DNA from: Phocoena phocoena
Taxonomy: Eukaryota; Chordata; Mammalia; Artiodactyla; Phocoenidae
Direction of reading: 5' to 3'
NCBI RefSeq assembly: GCF_963924675.1
Contig: NC_089239.1
Coordinates: 29,659,818-29,723,817 of the forward strand
Length of the DNA: 64,000 nt
The position numbers were made by a program, and so were the translations under genes. Under the pieces are notes generated by a model, which was not told where the DNA came from, searched no databases, and saw nothing but the letters and a program-made list of their open reading frames with translations. Each line of letters starts with the position of its first letter. The stretch's first letter is position 1. Positions 12,550 to 25,499 of this stretch are shown one piece after another.

Positions 12550-13660
12550 TGTTTCTTGCCTAGAGAAGTTCCTTTAGCAGTTGTTGTAGAGCTGGTTTGG
12601 TGGTGCTGAACTCTCTCAGCTTTTGCTTGTCTGTAAAGGTTTTAATTTCTCCATCAAATCTGAATGAGATCCTTGCTGGGTAGAGTAATCTTGGTTGCAG
12701 GTTTTTCTCCTTCATCACTTTCACTATGTCCTGCCAGTCCCTTCTGGCTTGCAGAGTTTCTGCTGAAAGATGAGCTGTTAACCTTATGGGGATTCCCTTG
12801 TGTGTTATTTGTTGTGTTTCCCTTCCTGCTTTTAATATATTTTCTTTGTATTTAATTTTTGATAGTTTGATTAATATGTGTCTCGGAGTGTTTCTCCTTG
12901 CATTTATCCTGTATGGGACTCTCTGTGCTTCCTGGACTTGACTATTTCCTTTCCCATTTTAGGGAAGTTTTCAACTATAATCTCTCCAAATATTTTCTCA
13001 GTCCCTTTTTTTCCTCTTCTTGTGAGACCCCTATAATTCTAATGTTGGTGCATTTAGTGTAGTCCCAGAGGTCTCTAAGACTGTCCTCAATTCCTTTCAT
13101 TCTTTTTTCTTTATTCTGCTCTGTGGTAGTTATTTCCACTTTTTTTTTTTGGTGGTACGTGGGCCTCTCACTGTTGTGGCCTCTCCTGTTGCGGAGCACA
13201 GGCTCTGGATGCACAGGCTCAGCGGCCATGGCTCACGGGCCCAGCTGCTCCACGGCATGTGTGGGATCTTCCTGGACCGGGGCACAAACCCGTGTCCCCT
13301 GCATAGGCAGGCGGACTGTCAACCACTGCGCCACCAGGGAAGCCCTATTTCCACTATTTTATCTTCCAGGTCACTTATCCATTCTTCTCCCTCAGTTATT
13401 CTGCTTTTTATTCCTTCTAGAGAATTTTAAATTTCACTTATTGTGTTGTTCATCATTGTTTGTTTGCTATGTAGTTCTTCTAGGTCCTTGTTAAAAGTTT
13501 CTTGTATTTTCTCAATATTATTTCCAAGATTTTGGATCATCTTTACTATCATTACTCCGAATTCTTTTCCAGGTAGACTGCCTGTTTCCTCTTCATTTGT
13601 TTGGTCTGGTGCGTTTTTACCTTGCTCCTTCATCTGTTGTGTGTTTCTCTGTCTTCTCAT
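12550..13660 (-). pseudogene. L1 ORF1 remnant, split by a SINE
   Basis: ORF1 encodes the L1 RNA-binding chaperone. The minus strand reads MRRQRNTQQMKEQGKNAPDQ and a coiled-coil segment (NLGNNIEKIQETFNKDLEEL) down to 13427. After the SINE at 13141-13345 it resumes as TEQNKEKRMKGIEDSLRDLW and TNIRIIGVSQEEE, the recognisable core of the L1 ORF1 family. The remainder to about 12550 fits ORF1 but contains stops. The SINE and point damage inactivate it. Confidence 0.85.
13141..13345 (-). mobile_element. CHR-type tRNA-Glu SINE (short, centrally deleted) inside the L1
   Basis: The poly(T) start (13141-13150) and the 'gccaccagggaagccc' end show a minus-sense copy. Perfect 10-bp target duplications (tatttccact) lie at 13131-13140 and 13346-13355. 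It interrupts L1 ORF1, so it is younger than that L1. Confidence 0.93.
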
Positions 13661-16600
13661 TTTGCGTACCTTACTGTGTTTGGGGTCTCCTTTTCACAGG
13701 CTGCAGGTTCGTAGTTCTTGTTCTTTTTGGTGTCTTTTCCCAGTGGGTAAGGTTGGTTCAGTGGGTTGTGTAGACTTCCTAGTGGAGGGGACTAGTGCCT
13801 GTGTTCTGGTGGATGAGGCTGGATCTTGTCTTTCTGGTGGGCAGGACTGCGTCTGGTGGCGTGTTTTGGGGTGTCTTGGAACTTATTTTGATTTTACGCA
13901 GCCTCTCTGCTAATGGATGGGGTTGTGTTCCTGGCTTGCTAGTTGTTTGGCATAGGGTGTCTAGCACTGGGGCTTGCTGGTCGTTGAGTGGAGCTGGGTC
14001 TTAGCGTTGAGATGGAGATCTCTGGGCGAGCTCTCACCGATTGGTATTATGTGGGGCTGGGAGGTCTTTGGTGGACCTATGTCCTGAACTTGGCTCTCCC
14101 ACCTCAGAGGCTCAGGCCTGACACCCCGCTGGAGCATGAAGACCCTGTCAGCCACATGGCTTTTGGGAAGTCTGAGGTCTTCTGCCAGCATTCAGTAGGT
14201 GTTTTTCAGGAGCTATTCCTCGTGTAGATGTATTTTTGAGGTATTTGTGGGGAGGAAGATGATCTGCACGTCTTACTCCTCTGCCATCTGGAAGCCATGT
14301 CCCCTAGTCTTCATGGACCAAGTTTCTCTTAATAAATTTAATGGTTTTCTGAACCGTATGTTCTCATGCTGCCTTCTCCTGGTTTTGCCTCCAGAGAGAT
14401 CTTCCCTTAGTATCGAAAGTATCTCTTAATCCTGCTCATTTCCATGGGTTGAGGGAAGGTAGTGATTTAACTAATTGACTCTGAGAGGTGAGTGAGTTCA
14501 CTTTCTCACCTTGATGTATCAGTATTTGATGATATTGATGACCCAGACAAATTTCTGAATGGTGAAAATTCAGGCCACATAACAATAATAAACAGCCTGG
14601 GGTTGTGAAGTTCTTTTTCTCTGTATTTGATCCTTTTTTGAAAATCGAGGCAGTGAATCACTTATATAATGAAGAATGAAAATGAGGGGAGAGAAAAGAG
14701 TCTAGGATCTATGACTGGTCCTGAACGATTGATAACACCCATCACCCTGGGATATGTCGAAGGAAGAACAGCTACAGGGTGGACCGTGGCACGTCAGCTG
14801 AAATGTCTCGGGGGCGTTCATGATAGGTGTCCGTTAGGTGGTTGGGTTTATCAAGTTGCACCTCAGGTGGGAGGTCTTAGCAAGGGACATTGAGCTAGGA
14901 CCCTTCAGTAAAGGATGACTTCATGGGCTATGGTGAAATCACCTTTGAGGCAATGACAGCCCACTTAAGGAGCAACCGTAGCAAAACGTCTCCAAGAGGT
15001 AGGGAGCCAGGAAGATGGGGTCAGTGTTTGCTCACTGATCTGTCTGTTCTCACCTTCCTTGGCACTCTCAGCTGCTTTGGGTTTACTGATGACACCCTTA
15101 AAGGGAACGTATTAGTCAATGACTGTAGCTGTTGTGAAATGCTCTTTTAATGTAACCACATGAGAAATCATTTGCGTATATCATTTTGTGACTGCATGAT
15201 TGTGAAAACATGTCATTAGCAGTGTCAGTCTGTCTTAAGTTTTAAATGGCTATAATGCGTAACCTGGATCTTTATGTCTACAAGGTGCTTATTTAAAGCC
15301 TATTTCATTGTTCTCAGCTAGAACTGAGGCAAAATGAGTACAAGTGGGAAACGTAGCATAGCTAGATCTTAGCACAAACTGTTGTATGCAGAATGTCCTT
15401 TTACGTGCCCTACTAACCCATCCACTCCAAGTGAGGTCTCTATTTAGCTAGCTGCAGCCATCGCCGGGGTTGGGCAGTCACCTGGGACTGAAATAGGACT
15501 GGGAGAGAAGTGAAACACAGGGAAAAATACAAGCTTGCTGGGGAGATGGCAGGATCAGCACGTGACTGGTTCGAGCCTCTGAAGGAATCCAGTATTGGGT
15601 GTATAGGTGGGTCAGGGCCTGAGCTTAAAACACTTTGGGGGCCCAAGTTGAAGATAACTAGTTTGAATTCAGTGAAATACTTAAGCATTGTTGTTCCGCA
15701 TTTCGTTTTCACTGAGCTAAAACCCCATTTTTGAAAGAAGAGTTAAAAGTTTCAAATCAGATCCTCCAAACTTAATTATATCTATCTTATCAGAGCATCC
15801 TATTTTATGGAAATACCTGCACAGCAGTCACCCTCACGTTATGATTTCAATTTCCAATGGCTCTGAAATCATTTTAGCCTTGTATCATGTTCATTTCTCT
15901 ATGTCTACATTTTGTGTTGGGTTGTGAGCTCCCTAAGGGTGGGGACAGTATTTGCGTATCTTCGCATCTCTGGTGGGCGGCCCCTGAGCACTAGATATTT
16001 GTTGATAAGCCCGTCAGTGACAGAGGGGGATGACGTGGAAGGTGGGTGTGTGGCACGGCAGTGGCCGGGACCTGAGCATCCCCGAGGCTGCTGTGTGCCC
16101 TTTGTGTCAAGGTGCGAATTCTCCTACTGAGACCGTGTAAGTGGTGGCTGGTACGCTTAGTCCTTCTTCAAAGTGTCAACAAAGTCAGACATCAGGCAAA
16201 CTATTTGGGGAGGAAAGAATGAGCGTAGGGAGCACAACGTAAAGTCGTAGCAATGGATGAATCGAACATTTCACACTCCATTGTTGGCTACTTAGGGTTT
16301 CTACACCGTTTAGCATCTGACGAGACTGGATTTCACGTGATGAATATCTTCTTTTTGGTTTGTGTGTCTTCCAAGAGGTTGGTCTAAGATGGAAGTCTGT
16401 GGGGAGTAAAATCACCACCTGTCATTTGTAGATTGTAACCTGAAACTTTGTACTGAAGACCGTTGGCTGGAGTAACTCAGACTCACCCCAAAGCTAAGGT
16501 TACTTATTTCCTCTTAATACAGAACTGCCTTTTCTGAGAAGCTGGCTTTTGGTCAGTATGTAAAAACCTAAGAATTGGAGTTTGAATAGTGCATAAGGTA

Positions 16601-16908
16601 TAGGCATCATTTTGCATCATCACGGGATGCGTGGGATTCTGTCGAACTAGTACATTTTCATGTGACAGGCACAGTTGTTTCTGACCCTTGAGTTAGTGAA
16701 TTGCTTGGGATATTGGAGTGGAATAAACTGAATGTTCTAACTAGATCTCAACAAGCAAGGAGTATGCAATGTTTATTTTAAAAGGCTATACTTTCTTATT
16801 ACCACAATGCATAAGTAAATTAATTAAAAGTTTTGTATTCAGCTTAAGTTGCGTTAGTATTCGGTCCATGTAGAGTTCTAACTAATCTTCAACCCACTTG
16901 GGTTTTAG

Positions 16909-17018
16909 GTGTTAAAAGAGGACCAACAAGGCATGATGTTTTGGATGGCTCATGGGAAGGCTTCAGGGATCTCGTCAGACCTCATGAGGAATCAAGGAAG
17001 AGAGAGAAAGGCCAGAAG
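16909..17018 (+). CDS. MCPH1: MCPH1 exon 9
   Basis: A 110-bp exon, the same length I recall for human exon 9, between ggttttag and gttggt. It completes the Ser codon begun in exon 8 and ends in phase 0. It encodes SVKRGPTRHDVLDGSWEGF followed by RDLVRPHEESRKREKGQK, which aligns directly with human SVKNRPTRHDVLDDSCDGF and the KDLIKPHEE block. This is the linker just before the tandem C-terminal BRCT domains. The donor (aag|gttggt) is weaker than consensus. Confidence 0.93.
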
Positions 17019-17894
17019 GTTGGTGCGTGAAAATAATTGTTTTTAAACAGTAACCCAGATGTTCTGCTCTGGGTTAATGAAGCCTAAACTCCTCTGCCCA
17101 GCTTGTATTTGATTTTTAAAAATTAATTACGGGTGGACATTGGGAAACCCTGACAGTAAAACCAAGGACGCTGGTCACATTCAGAGCAGAGAGTTACTGT
17201 TGGCGGAGCAGGCCTCCTCTTGCCCCTTTGCCAGCGCACTTCTCGCTTGTAAAAATGCCGCCAGCTTCCCTCGGGCAGGGAAGGTTGGTTGTGCCAGCAA
17301 CTGCTGTTGTTCTGTAATCTGAATAAACAGTCACTAGGCAGGAGGTGAAGAACGCGACCATCTTCCATTTGTGAGCTAATCATGGTTTGACCCGAAGCCA
17401 TCGGAGGGAAAGGTTTTCGTCCTGAGGCTCGGGCACCCACTTCTCTGTGGCTGCAGCCTCGGAACCCGGCTCTTTCTCTGAGGCTGTATGGCGCTCTCCT
17501 TGCGCTGGAGGCTTACTCGGATAATGTGGGGAGGGCTTTACATTTGTTGATTCTTCAGCATCTACTCTCATTGCTGAACTTTTGAATTAGCCACTCATTA
17601 TCTTGGTACAGCTTTTGTACCTGCCCCGTGGGTGACCTCGGTAGAGAGCTGGTGCCCTGCGGCTGCATTTAGGTTTTGTTGCCCTGTGTTCCAGTCTTCT
17701 TCCTAGTTGCAGCATGGCCACTTCATGTTTTTCCTTTGGAAAAATTAAGAAAAAACCTGTCTGGCATTCATTCCACTGATACTTACGAAGTGTGCGGTGC
17801 TGTCCATGTCCTGCTTCTCCGGATGCGTTCCGTCAGTGCTGAAGGGCGTGATCACTGCTGGTTCGGTGTGAAAGAATCGCCTGGAGGACTTTTT

Positions 17895-18589
17895 TTTCCC
17901 AAACTCCTAATGTGCTTCTCACCACCCCCTCTTCCCCTTTGGTAAACATAAGTGTGTTTTCTACGTCTGTGAGTCTGCGTTTTGTAAATAAATTCATTTG
18001 TGTCATGTTTTAGATTCCACATATAAGTGGTATCGTATGATATTTGTCTCTGTCTGACTTCATTTAGTATGACAATCTCTAGGTCCATCTGTGTTGCTGC
18101 AAATGGCATTATTTCGTTCTTTTTAATGGCTGAGTAATATTCCATTGTATATATGTACCACATCTTCTTTGTCCATTCATCTATTGATGGACATTCAGGT
18201 TGCTTCCATGTCTCGGCTATTGTAAATAGTGCTGCTATGAACGTTGGGGTGCATGCATCTTTTTGAATTAGAGTTTTCTCTGGATATATGCCCAGGAATG
18301 GTAACTCTATTTTTAGTTTTTGAGGAACCTCCATACTGTTTTCCATAATAACTGCACCAGTTTACATTCCTACCAATGGTGTAGGAGGGTTCCCTTTACT
18401 CCACACCCTCTCCCACATTTATTACTTGTGGGCTTTTTGATAATGGCCATTCTGACCAGTATGAGGTGATACCTCATTGTAGTTTTGATCTGCATTTCTC
18501 TAGTAACTAGCGATGTTGAGCATCTTTTCATGTGCCTGTTGGCCATCTGTGTGTCTTCTTTGGAGAAATGTGTATTTAGGTCTTCTGCC
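17895..18589 (-). mobile_element. 5'-truncated L1 (3' end of ORF2)
   Basis: The minus strand encodes the ORF2 C-terminus: [20 protein letters not shown], then YTMEYYSAIKKNEI. The element is flanked by 15-bp duplications of cctggaggacttttt at 17880-17894 and 18590-18604. Only about 0.7 kb was inserted. Confidence 0.9.
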
Positions 18590-18894
18590 CCTGGAGGACT
18601 TTTTAAATGTGCAGATTCTCTGGTCCTACTTGGGACCCTCTGAGTTGGCATTTCCCAGGTGATGTTTACATCACAGCAATGAGCTGTGAAAGCCCCACAT
18701 GGAGTAGAATCTCCTTCTTCACAAGAAAGAAACCGGTACTCAGGGCAGAAAATTCACCGTGGGTACCACGTCTCCCTCAGGGCAGAAGGAACAGAACCTG
18801 GATCTACTGTCTTCCATGTGGCCTTCTTCCTAATCCATTTCTTATCCCCATTCACTGCACAGCCTTTTCTCTGATGTATCGAGAACTCGTCACG

Positions 18895-19075
18895 CCTGAG
18901 GGCAGTGGCCCCCAGCGTTGCCCCACATTGCAATCACCTGGGGATCTGAATTTTGTTAAAGATTCCTGGCTCACACCCCCAGACAGCCTGATATCATTTC
19001 TATGGGGTGCCTCTTGGGCACTAGGATTTTTTAAAACTCCTGAGCTAATTCTAACATGAAGCAAAGTTTGGAAAC
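18895..19075. repeat. MER5-like hAT-Charlie DNA transposon relic
   Basis: Contains 'attgcaatcacctggggatc', 'cctggctcacacccccaga' and 'gcaaagtttggaaaccact', the usual inverted-end style wording of MER5A elements. Diverged; the call rests on remembered consensus. Confidence 0.6.
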
Positions 19076-21301
19076 CACTTTTGTGCCTTAGGGACTTTGT
19101 CTAGCATAGTTCAAACAAGTAATTTATCCTGGAAGAAGTTCTGTTTGTTTCTAAACATGTCTCATATAAACTGATTTTATTGTTTAGACTTGTAAAAAAC
19201 AAAGACAAAAACTTAAAATCCTGATATGTTTGCTTATGGGATAAGCGTTTTTAAATTTAGATACCAATATAGAGATGAATGGTCATGGTCTATCATTGCA
19301 CAGGTTAAAACAAAGGACAATAGAAATTTCTTAAAATGCAATTTAAAATTTTAAAGATACAGCTTCCTGGCAGTTTGAGGTCTTGGAGTATGGGTGTGGG
19401 GAGTGGAGTTTATATTGTTATGTTATAGCAAGTCAGCAAAAACACTAAGTTTAGTTGACTGGTATTAAAAGTCTACCATGGAGCTGCACAAGGATTGTGA
19501 ATTGGTGAATTAAATACAGGTCTCTGATCTGTAACTTACAAATATAATGTTAGTCTTGAGGGTTATGATAGTATCCAGTCATTCCCTTTTTTCCCTACCG
19601 AAACTGAGGTCTTACCTGCTTGCTTTTGTTCCTTATTACATTTCAAGACAACCTGTGTTAAACTGAAATTTCAGACTTTTTAACATAGTCACGTTTTTAT
19701 GTATAAGTATATATAAGGGATTAGATTCCATCGAGCACAACAATTGTTGACATTTCCTAAAAAATATCTTGTAATTGGATTTTAATGTTGAGTAAAGCAA
19801 CTTTACAGGAAATATCTTTCATCAGCTAATAATTAAAGCACATGCCTCTACTGAAATGGAGAACTGTTGGGTCTAGAGTATAGGATTGCATTTTTACATT
19901 TTCACATGGGAGCTAGCGTCCATGCTGTTTCCGTCAATATGAAAATGGTTTGAAGCGGATGTGTCCCAGGACCCTAGTGATCTTTTTAATCTTAAACTTG
20001 ACGTAGCACCTACGGGTAATGTCCCTTCTGGGCAGCCCTGCAGAGCAGGCCTGTGAAGCTGTGAATCCTAAGTTCTGTGCTGTGTAACAGTGCAGTGTGG
20101 AAAGTGGGCAGCCTGTGGGAAGGGACCACAGCCTGGGTAGGAGGTGTGGCCTGGGAAGGATGCTGGTGCATCCAAAAAAGATGCTGAAATCAGCCCCAGC
20201 AGGTTCTGGGTGAACTCTTCTCATTCTTGGTTTTCTGTAGTTTTGCTGCATCTCTGCCTGAGTGTTGCTTTTGTCACCAGCCTGCCGCAGGTCGCAGGTC
20301 TTCGGGTCTTCCATCTGCTTTGGAGAAGTCTCATTTCTCTTTCTTCCACTTCTGGAAATTCACTCTCATGTGTTACCTGAGCCTTCTGTATCCCATGCCT
20401 CATGATTTTTCTGTATTTCTATATTTCTCTCCTTTTTTATCTCCTTATTTCATTCTGGGTATTTTCTACTGATTTCCCTTTCGCCTCTCCCTCTTTATAT
20501 TATAGGTGTACTCTTATGATAAACCTATATATTGCATTTGAAAACTTCATTATTGTATTTTTCAGTTTTTGTTATTCTATTTGGATTTTTAAAAATTTCC
20601 AGCTTTCTGCCAAAATTAATTAATTTTGTCTTTTATTTCTTTATGCATAATTAGCATATTTATTTTGAAATCTAAACCGGGTGACTCCGTTTTCTGGCTC
20701 CCTTAGTTTCTGTCTTTATTATCTGTTGTTTCTCTTAGTTTTCTGTCGTACATTCCTCTAATATGCTTTATTATTTTTGGCATGTCTTCCTACCAGGAAT
20801 TGAGATGATCTGAGGCTGAGCCTCTCTCTCTGTGAGGCCAGCTCTCCCCTTGCTCACCTGAGGGTTTCTCTTCCTCCTGTGATTCACTGTCTTATCAGCT
20901 CAGCAGTGTCTCCGAATCGTGGGTTTGTGTCCGTCCAGCTTTACTAACTGTTCACGATGGGGAGGTTGTTCCGAACTACTTAGTCGATCCTTCCTGGAAA
21001 TAATGGGTGAATTTTAATGGCCATTAAAACAGTTTTTTTTTCTCTCATTAGAGATGGGATAAATCCTTCTCTGAGAAAAGAACAATGAGAGACCAAGTCA
21101 GCAGAATTTTTCAGATGAACGTGCAAGTCATTGGTTGCAAAAGACACACTAACCATCTCTTAAAGAGGGAAAACAGATATAATTCAATAAAGAATTACAA
21201 AATCTCAGAGCTATAATTTCCATTAGTGATTATTTGGTTTAGTACCCGGGAAGAGTCATTTTGTACATCAGTGGGAAACTATCTTTTTTAGACTTATTAC
21301 T

Positions 21302-21528
21302 TTTTTTTTTTTTTTTTTTTGCGGTACGCGGGCCCCTCACTGTTGTGGCCTCTCCCGTTGCGGAGCACAGGCTCCGGACGCACAGGCTCCGGACGCGCAG
21401 GCTCAGCGGCCATGGCTCACGGGTCCAGCCGCTCTGCGGCATGTGGGATCCTCCTGGACCGGGGCACGAACCCGCGTCCCCTGCATCGGCAGGCGGACTC
21501 TCAACCACTGCGCCACCAGGGAAGCCCA
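21302..21528 (-). mobile_element. CHR-type SINE (short) with internal duplication
   Basis: Minus-sense copy with about 20 T at its start. Target duplications (agacttattact) lie at 21290-21301 and 21529-21540. The 'aggctccggacgc' segment occurs twice in tandem around 21368-21400, making this copy about 15 bp longer than its relatives. Low divergence suggests a fairly recent insertion. Confidence 0.93.
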
Positions 21529-21899
21529 AGACTTATTACTTTTAACATATGCTTATAAATTCATTGAACCTTTTATATTTTGAGACTCCAGTTAAGCAAT
21601 ATCATCACCTCCATAATCTTAGCTTACAATACATGGGTCATTGACAAGGAAATCTATTTCTGCCATCTTTTCACAGGGAGAAATATAAAATGTTGACAGA
21701 TCGTAGCCTGTCTTGTTAGTTGCTTGTTTAATATTGTCAGACATAGAACCTGAAGAAGGTAAATATAACATTAATGCTAGTGATACGGTGAACGCATATG
21801 AAAATGTGGGGTTTTTCCTCCAAAGTGTTTATTCTACTACTTCTGTTATTCTTGTTATTCTTGTTCAAATATTATTATCCTTAACAAAATTTTTCTTTT

Positions 21900-22273
21900 T
21901 TTAAAAAATTAATTAATTAATTAATTTTTGGCTTCATTGGGTCTTGTTGCTGCGCGCGGGCTTTCTCTAGTTGCAGCGAGCGGGGGCTGCTCTTCATTGC
22001 GGTGTGCGGGCTTCTCACTGCAGTGGCTTCTCTTGCTGTGGAGCACGGGCTCTAGGCGCGCAGGCTTCAGCAGTTGTGGCTCGCGGGCTCAGTAGTTGTG
22101 GCACATGAGCTCAGTAGCTGTGGCTTGTGGGCTCTAGAGCGCAGGCTCAGTAGTGTGGCACACGGGCTTAGTTGCTCCGCAGCATGTGGGATCTTGCCGG
22201 ACCAGGGCTCGAACCCATGTCCCCTGCATTGGCAGGCAGGTTCTTAACCACTGCGCCACCAGGGAAGCCCCCC
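21900..22273 (-). mobile_element. CHR-1-type SINE (long form)
   Basis: Minus-sense long copy with the central repeats retained (several 'cagtagttgtggc' units), an AT-rich (ttaa)n tail and the 'gccaccagggaagcccc' head. Flanking duplications of aatttttctttt occur at 21888-21899 and 22274-22285. Confidence 0.9.
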
Positions 22274-22929
22274 AATTTTTCTTTTAAGGTAAGTCATCCA
22301 CTGGACAAGAAAACCCAGCTTTCCTTAGTGGCTGTGGTTTTAAATCTTGCTTTGGGGCCCTCTCTGCCTAGCAGGATTGCCCATCAGAGGGTGAACTCTG
22401 GGTCAGAGCACAGGAAGTGTCCAGGTAGCTCTCACAAGCTTGGAGGCTTAGACAGACATGAAGGGCCAAATACTTCAAATTGTACAAGTACACTTATTTT
22501 GACTGTGGTTTAAAAGAAAAAAAAAAAAGACACTACACACTAGATCAAGTGCTTAAATATCCAAGTTTCTTAAACAGAGTAGAAAGCAAATGATGAATAA
22601 CGGTTTATGTATGTTCCAATAATTGCTTGTTCTCACATTTTTACTAGGATATGAGCCCTCTAGGACACAAGCTTTAATCTTTTAATATTCATCGTAATAC
22701 AGTATGACACACAAAATTGGTGTTTAGTAAATATTTGCTGAGTGAATAAGGGCTGCACGAATTTCCCTTCTGCTTTTTGAGTTCATATCTTACACCATTT
22801 CTGGTGCTTCTAACCATCACACAGTGATGTTGTGATCTTCATAGTATACCTCATTTCTTTTTGAACGTTCTTCCTAAACTTGTGAAATGGCCTCGTATTA
22901 GTGAAAGAAGGAAGGTTTCCATTGCAGGA

Positions 22930-23155
22930 CATTGTTGCCACAAGCGTTGATTCCTGAGCCAGACTCCACTATGTGGTTGTTCTGTCACACTGAACAAGTA
23001 AATTAGTATTTCTGTGCCTCTGCTTCCTTTTATATTAAACAGGCATAGTAATAGCGCCAGTCTCAAAGGGTTTGTGCTAATTAAATGAGTCGAAACCTGC
23101 AAAGAGTTGAGGATGATAGATCCCTGATATTCATGGGCACTCAACAAAAGTTAGC
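22930..23155 (+). repeat. MIR SINE relic
   Basis: Shows the MIR order: 'ccactatgtggttgttctgt', 'tctgtgcctctgcttcctt', 'aaagggtttgtgctaattaa' and 'gggcactcaacaaaag'. Old and diverged. Confidence 0.65.
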
Positions 23156-25199
23156 TCTGTTTTCCAGCACAAATGTGGGTGAAGATGACATCCACATATG
23201 GACTCAAAGCAGACTGGGGGGGTCACTCTGCCACCCGCTTCCCTAGGCCCCCCAGAGACTGGCACGTGTCTATAATGAAAATGGCCCTCAAGGTTCCAGT
23301 ATGGCCCAAACTATGTCTCTTCCTGGATTCATTGACCACAGTCATGCCTGGGCCAAAACGGCACCTCAGGGCATGGGGGGGGAGGGAGAGCTGGGGTGCA
23401 TTTTTGAGAAGCCCCCCACATGGTTCAGACGTGACGATCATCCCCCCAGGTGAGAACCTGTGTTACAGGGTTAGATGGAGCCTCGTCTCTTTAGGTCTGT
23501 AGCGTGAAATCAACCCCCGTCACCTTACCCGGAGGCAAGCGGTGTGCGTTTCCCATCCCGGATCCCTGCTCTGGTGATTTGCTTCCCTCTCTCTTCTCAT
23601 ACCATTACAACTGCCTGAAAATACCCGGGCTCTCCTAGGAGACCTGCGGGAGGGGTACATAACGTGCTCACTGTCGCTGCTCATCGTGGCCGTTCCTCAG
23701 GCACCGAGACCTCTTCCAGAAAGAGCTTTCCATCTTGCCATCACGCGGAGGTGCTGGAGAGAACTCCCAGCGAGCCCTTGTTCGGAGGGCAGTAGGGTTG
23801 GAATCACAGCTTGTCCGGGTCAGGCTTCTCCGAAGAAGGAAGCTTGCAGCCGAGAGAAGGTAGAAGGGAGGCCACAGGGGCACGAGAAGATACGCTGGGC
23901 CGTGGGGCGGCCGTGGGGGCTCGAGCGCAGGTCCAGCCTGGGTGGGTGGGCTGTCCGGGGCAGGGGCCAGGAGGGCTGGGGAGACGGAAGCCTCCGGAAT
24001 AAAGAAGTCGGGTGTCTGAGCCACGTTTCGTGTTCTTTTCCCTGGTGTCTCCTCTCCTCGGAAAGGTCCCTGAATGAGCACTTCACAGCCCTACTGGAGA
24101 CTCCACTGTTTCATGAGTGTGCTTTTACAGTTTGCAGTAATTCCAGGACTTTGGCTCTTTGCCATTAGATAGTGTGCTTGGCTGGAAGCATATAATCTGG
24201 TGGGCCGCTTTGTTTTTAAGTTTAACTTTCAAGTTGAAATAGCAGTGACTCATCCACATGACAGGTGATATTTATTTTGTTTCTTGACAGTTCAGCGTGA
24301 GCATGTTGTTACTACTCCGGGGAATTGGCACACTTCCTGGAGGATGACACCCTCTGTAAATTCCACGTAAATAACTCCATTGTTCAGACACCTCCTGCCC
24401 TCCACCGATGGGGCCTGTCTCCTGGCGGGGGGGCCTTTGAAGACAGATAATTAGAGAGATGAGCTGGCAGAGACTGCAGGCACCCTAGGTTTCAAGCACG
24501 GGTGTTTCAAGGATCCGCCATCCCTTCGATGAACCGTTTCTGGCACAGCGCGCCCAAAGCTGGCAGTGGGGACGCGGGAGTGTGTTGGTTATGACAGGTG
24601 TCGCGCCCGGCCCCACATGTGACTCCGAAGCCCCGGAAACCCGCGGCCTCTCGGTGGTGTAGCAACTGCTTTTGGCTTTGTTAGCGTGTTGTTTTTTTCT
24701 TGTTGTGTATGAGAAGAAAATAGTTATAGAGAAAACATTCAAAGAGCATCTTCAAGCGGCAGCACCTTTTCTTTACCGTATTTTCCGTGCCCCGTAGCTG
24801 CCATTGTGCGTGTTCTAAGGTGTGTGCTTCAGAAACCCTCAGGTGTGCCCCGTGCGGGAGGTGCTTGGTGTGAGAGCCGCTGGGCTGGCGCTGAGGCCAT
24901 TCTCCTGAGCGCCCTAAGTCATCTTGGGCCATGTCAAGGTAGGGGCCAGGGTAGAGCCCCCCACCCCCTGCGGAGGTCACGAGGCCGAGAGAGGAAACTG
25001 CTAGAAATCCTGTTACCATCTGCCGGTGGGCACTGGGCAGGCTGGGCCAATTTGAGATGCACCTTCCAAATGTGAAGTCACAGCTGCCGGTTCCTAAGGT
25101 CTAGCTTGCTAAGTAGGACCTTTGTTAGCCAAGCGATAGTAAACCACAGTAACCTAGCTTAGAAATATCAAATTCATCTCTGTAAACTATGCAAAACCT

Positions 25200-25398
25200 A
25201 TGGGGACTTCCCTGGAGGTCCAGCGGTTAAGACTTCGCCTTCCAATGCAGGGGGTGCCGGTCCCATTCCCGGTCGGGGAGCTGAGATCCCACCTGCCTGG
25301 CGGCCAAAAACCCGAAAACATACAACAGGAGCAACATTGTAACAAAGTCAATAAAGACTTCAAAACGGGTCCACGTCCAAAATAATCTTTAAAAAACA
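25200..25398 (+). mobile_element. tRNA-derived SINE, non-CHR-2 type
   Basis: Begins ggggacttccctggaggtcc, with pol III box-like segments, and ends in a unique tail ('caataaagacttcaaaacgg') unlike the CHR copies. Target duplications of tatgcaaaacct lie at 25188-25199 and 25399-25410. It belongs to the related cetartiodactyl tRNA SINE group; the exact subfamily is not resolved. Confidence 0.85.
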
Positions 25399-25499
25399 TA
25401 TGCAAAACCTCAAGCAAAACAGTAACTTGACGAAGTAGCAAGCGTGAAACTTTAAAAACCCCATCAGAACGGCTTCTTTGGGAGTAAAGGAACTGAAGA

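Larger units (their letters stand above)
8332..14311 (-). mobile_element. Full-length L1 (LINE-1), inactive, with target-site duplications
   Basis: The element lies in minus orientation between two perfect 16-bp copies of catggaccaagtttct, at 8316-8331 and 14312-14327. This shows a single complete target-primed insertion. Read on the minus strand it has a 5' UTR of about 650 bp (14311 to about 13661), ORF1 (about 13660-12550), ORF2 (12501-8705), a 3' UTR of about 370 bp and a short A-rich tail (8332-8345). Total length is 5980 bp including a SINE insertion. The 3' end matches the artiodactyl/cetacean L1 end seen again at 50715-51075. Stops and frameshifts in ORF2 mean it cannot mobilise itself. 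Confidence 0.93.
2113..16908 (+). other. MCPH1: MCPH1 intron 8
   Basis: The intron opens with gtatgt and ends ggttttag. Its main content is a full-length L1 at 8332-14311, with smaller L2- and hAT-like pieces listed separately. The stretch 2113-4200 is AT-rich with a 20-A run near 3380, and I recognise no gene in it. 5120-8315 shows only weak old-repeat similarity, including an L2/MIR-like patch near 7490-7660, and a short GT tract near 7837. 14328-16900 shows nothing beyond faint ancient-repeat resemblance. No exon-like frame stands out. Confidence 0.85.

Noticed and set aside
23668..24168. Overlapping 137-160-aa frames on both strands
   Set aside because: Explained by moderate GC richness; translations are low-complexity with no known motif.
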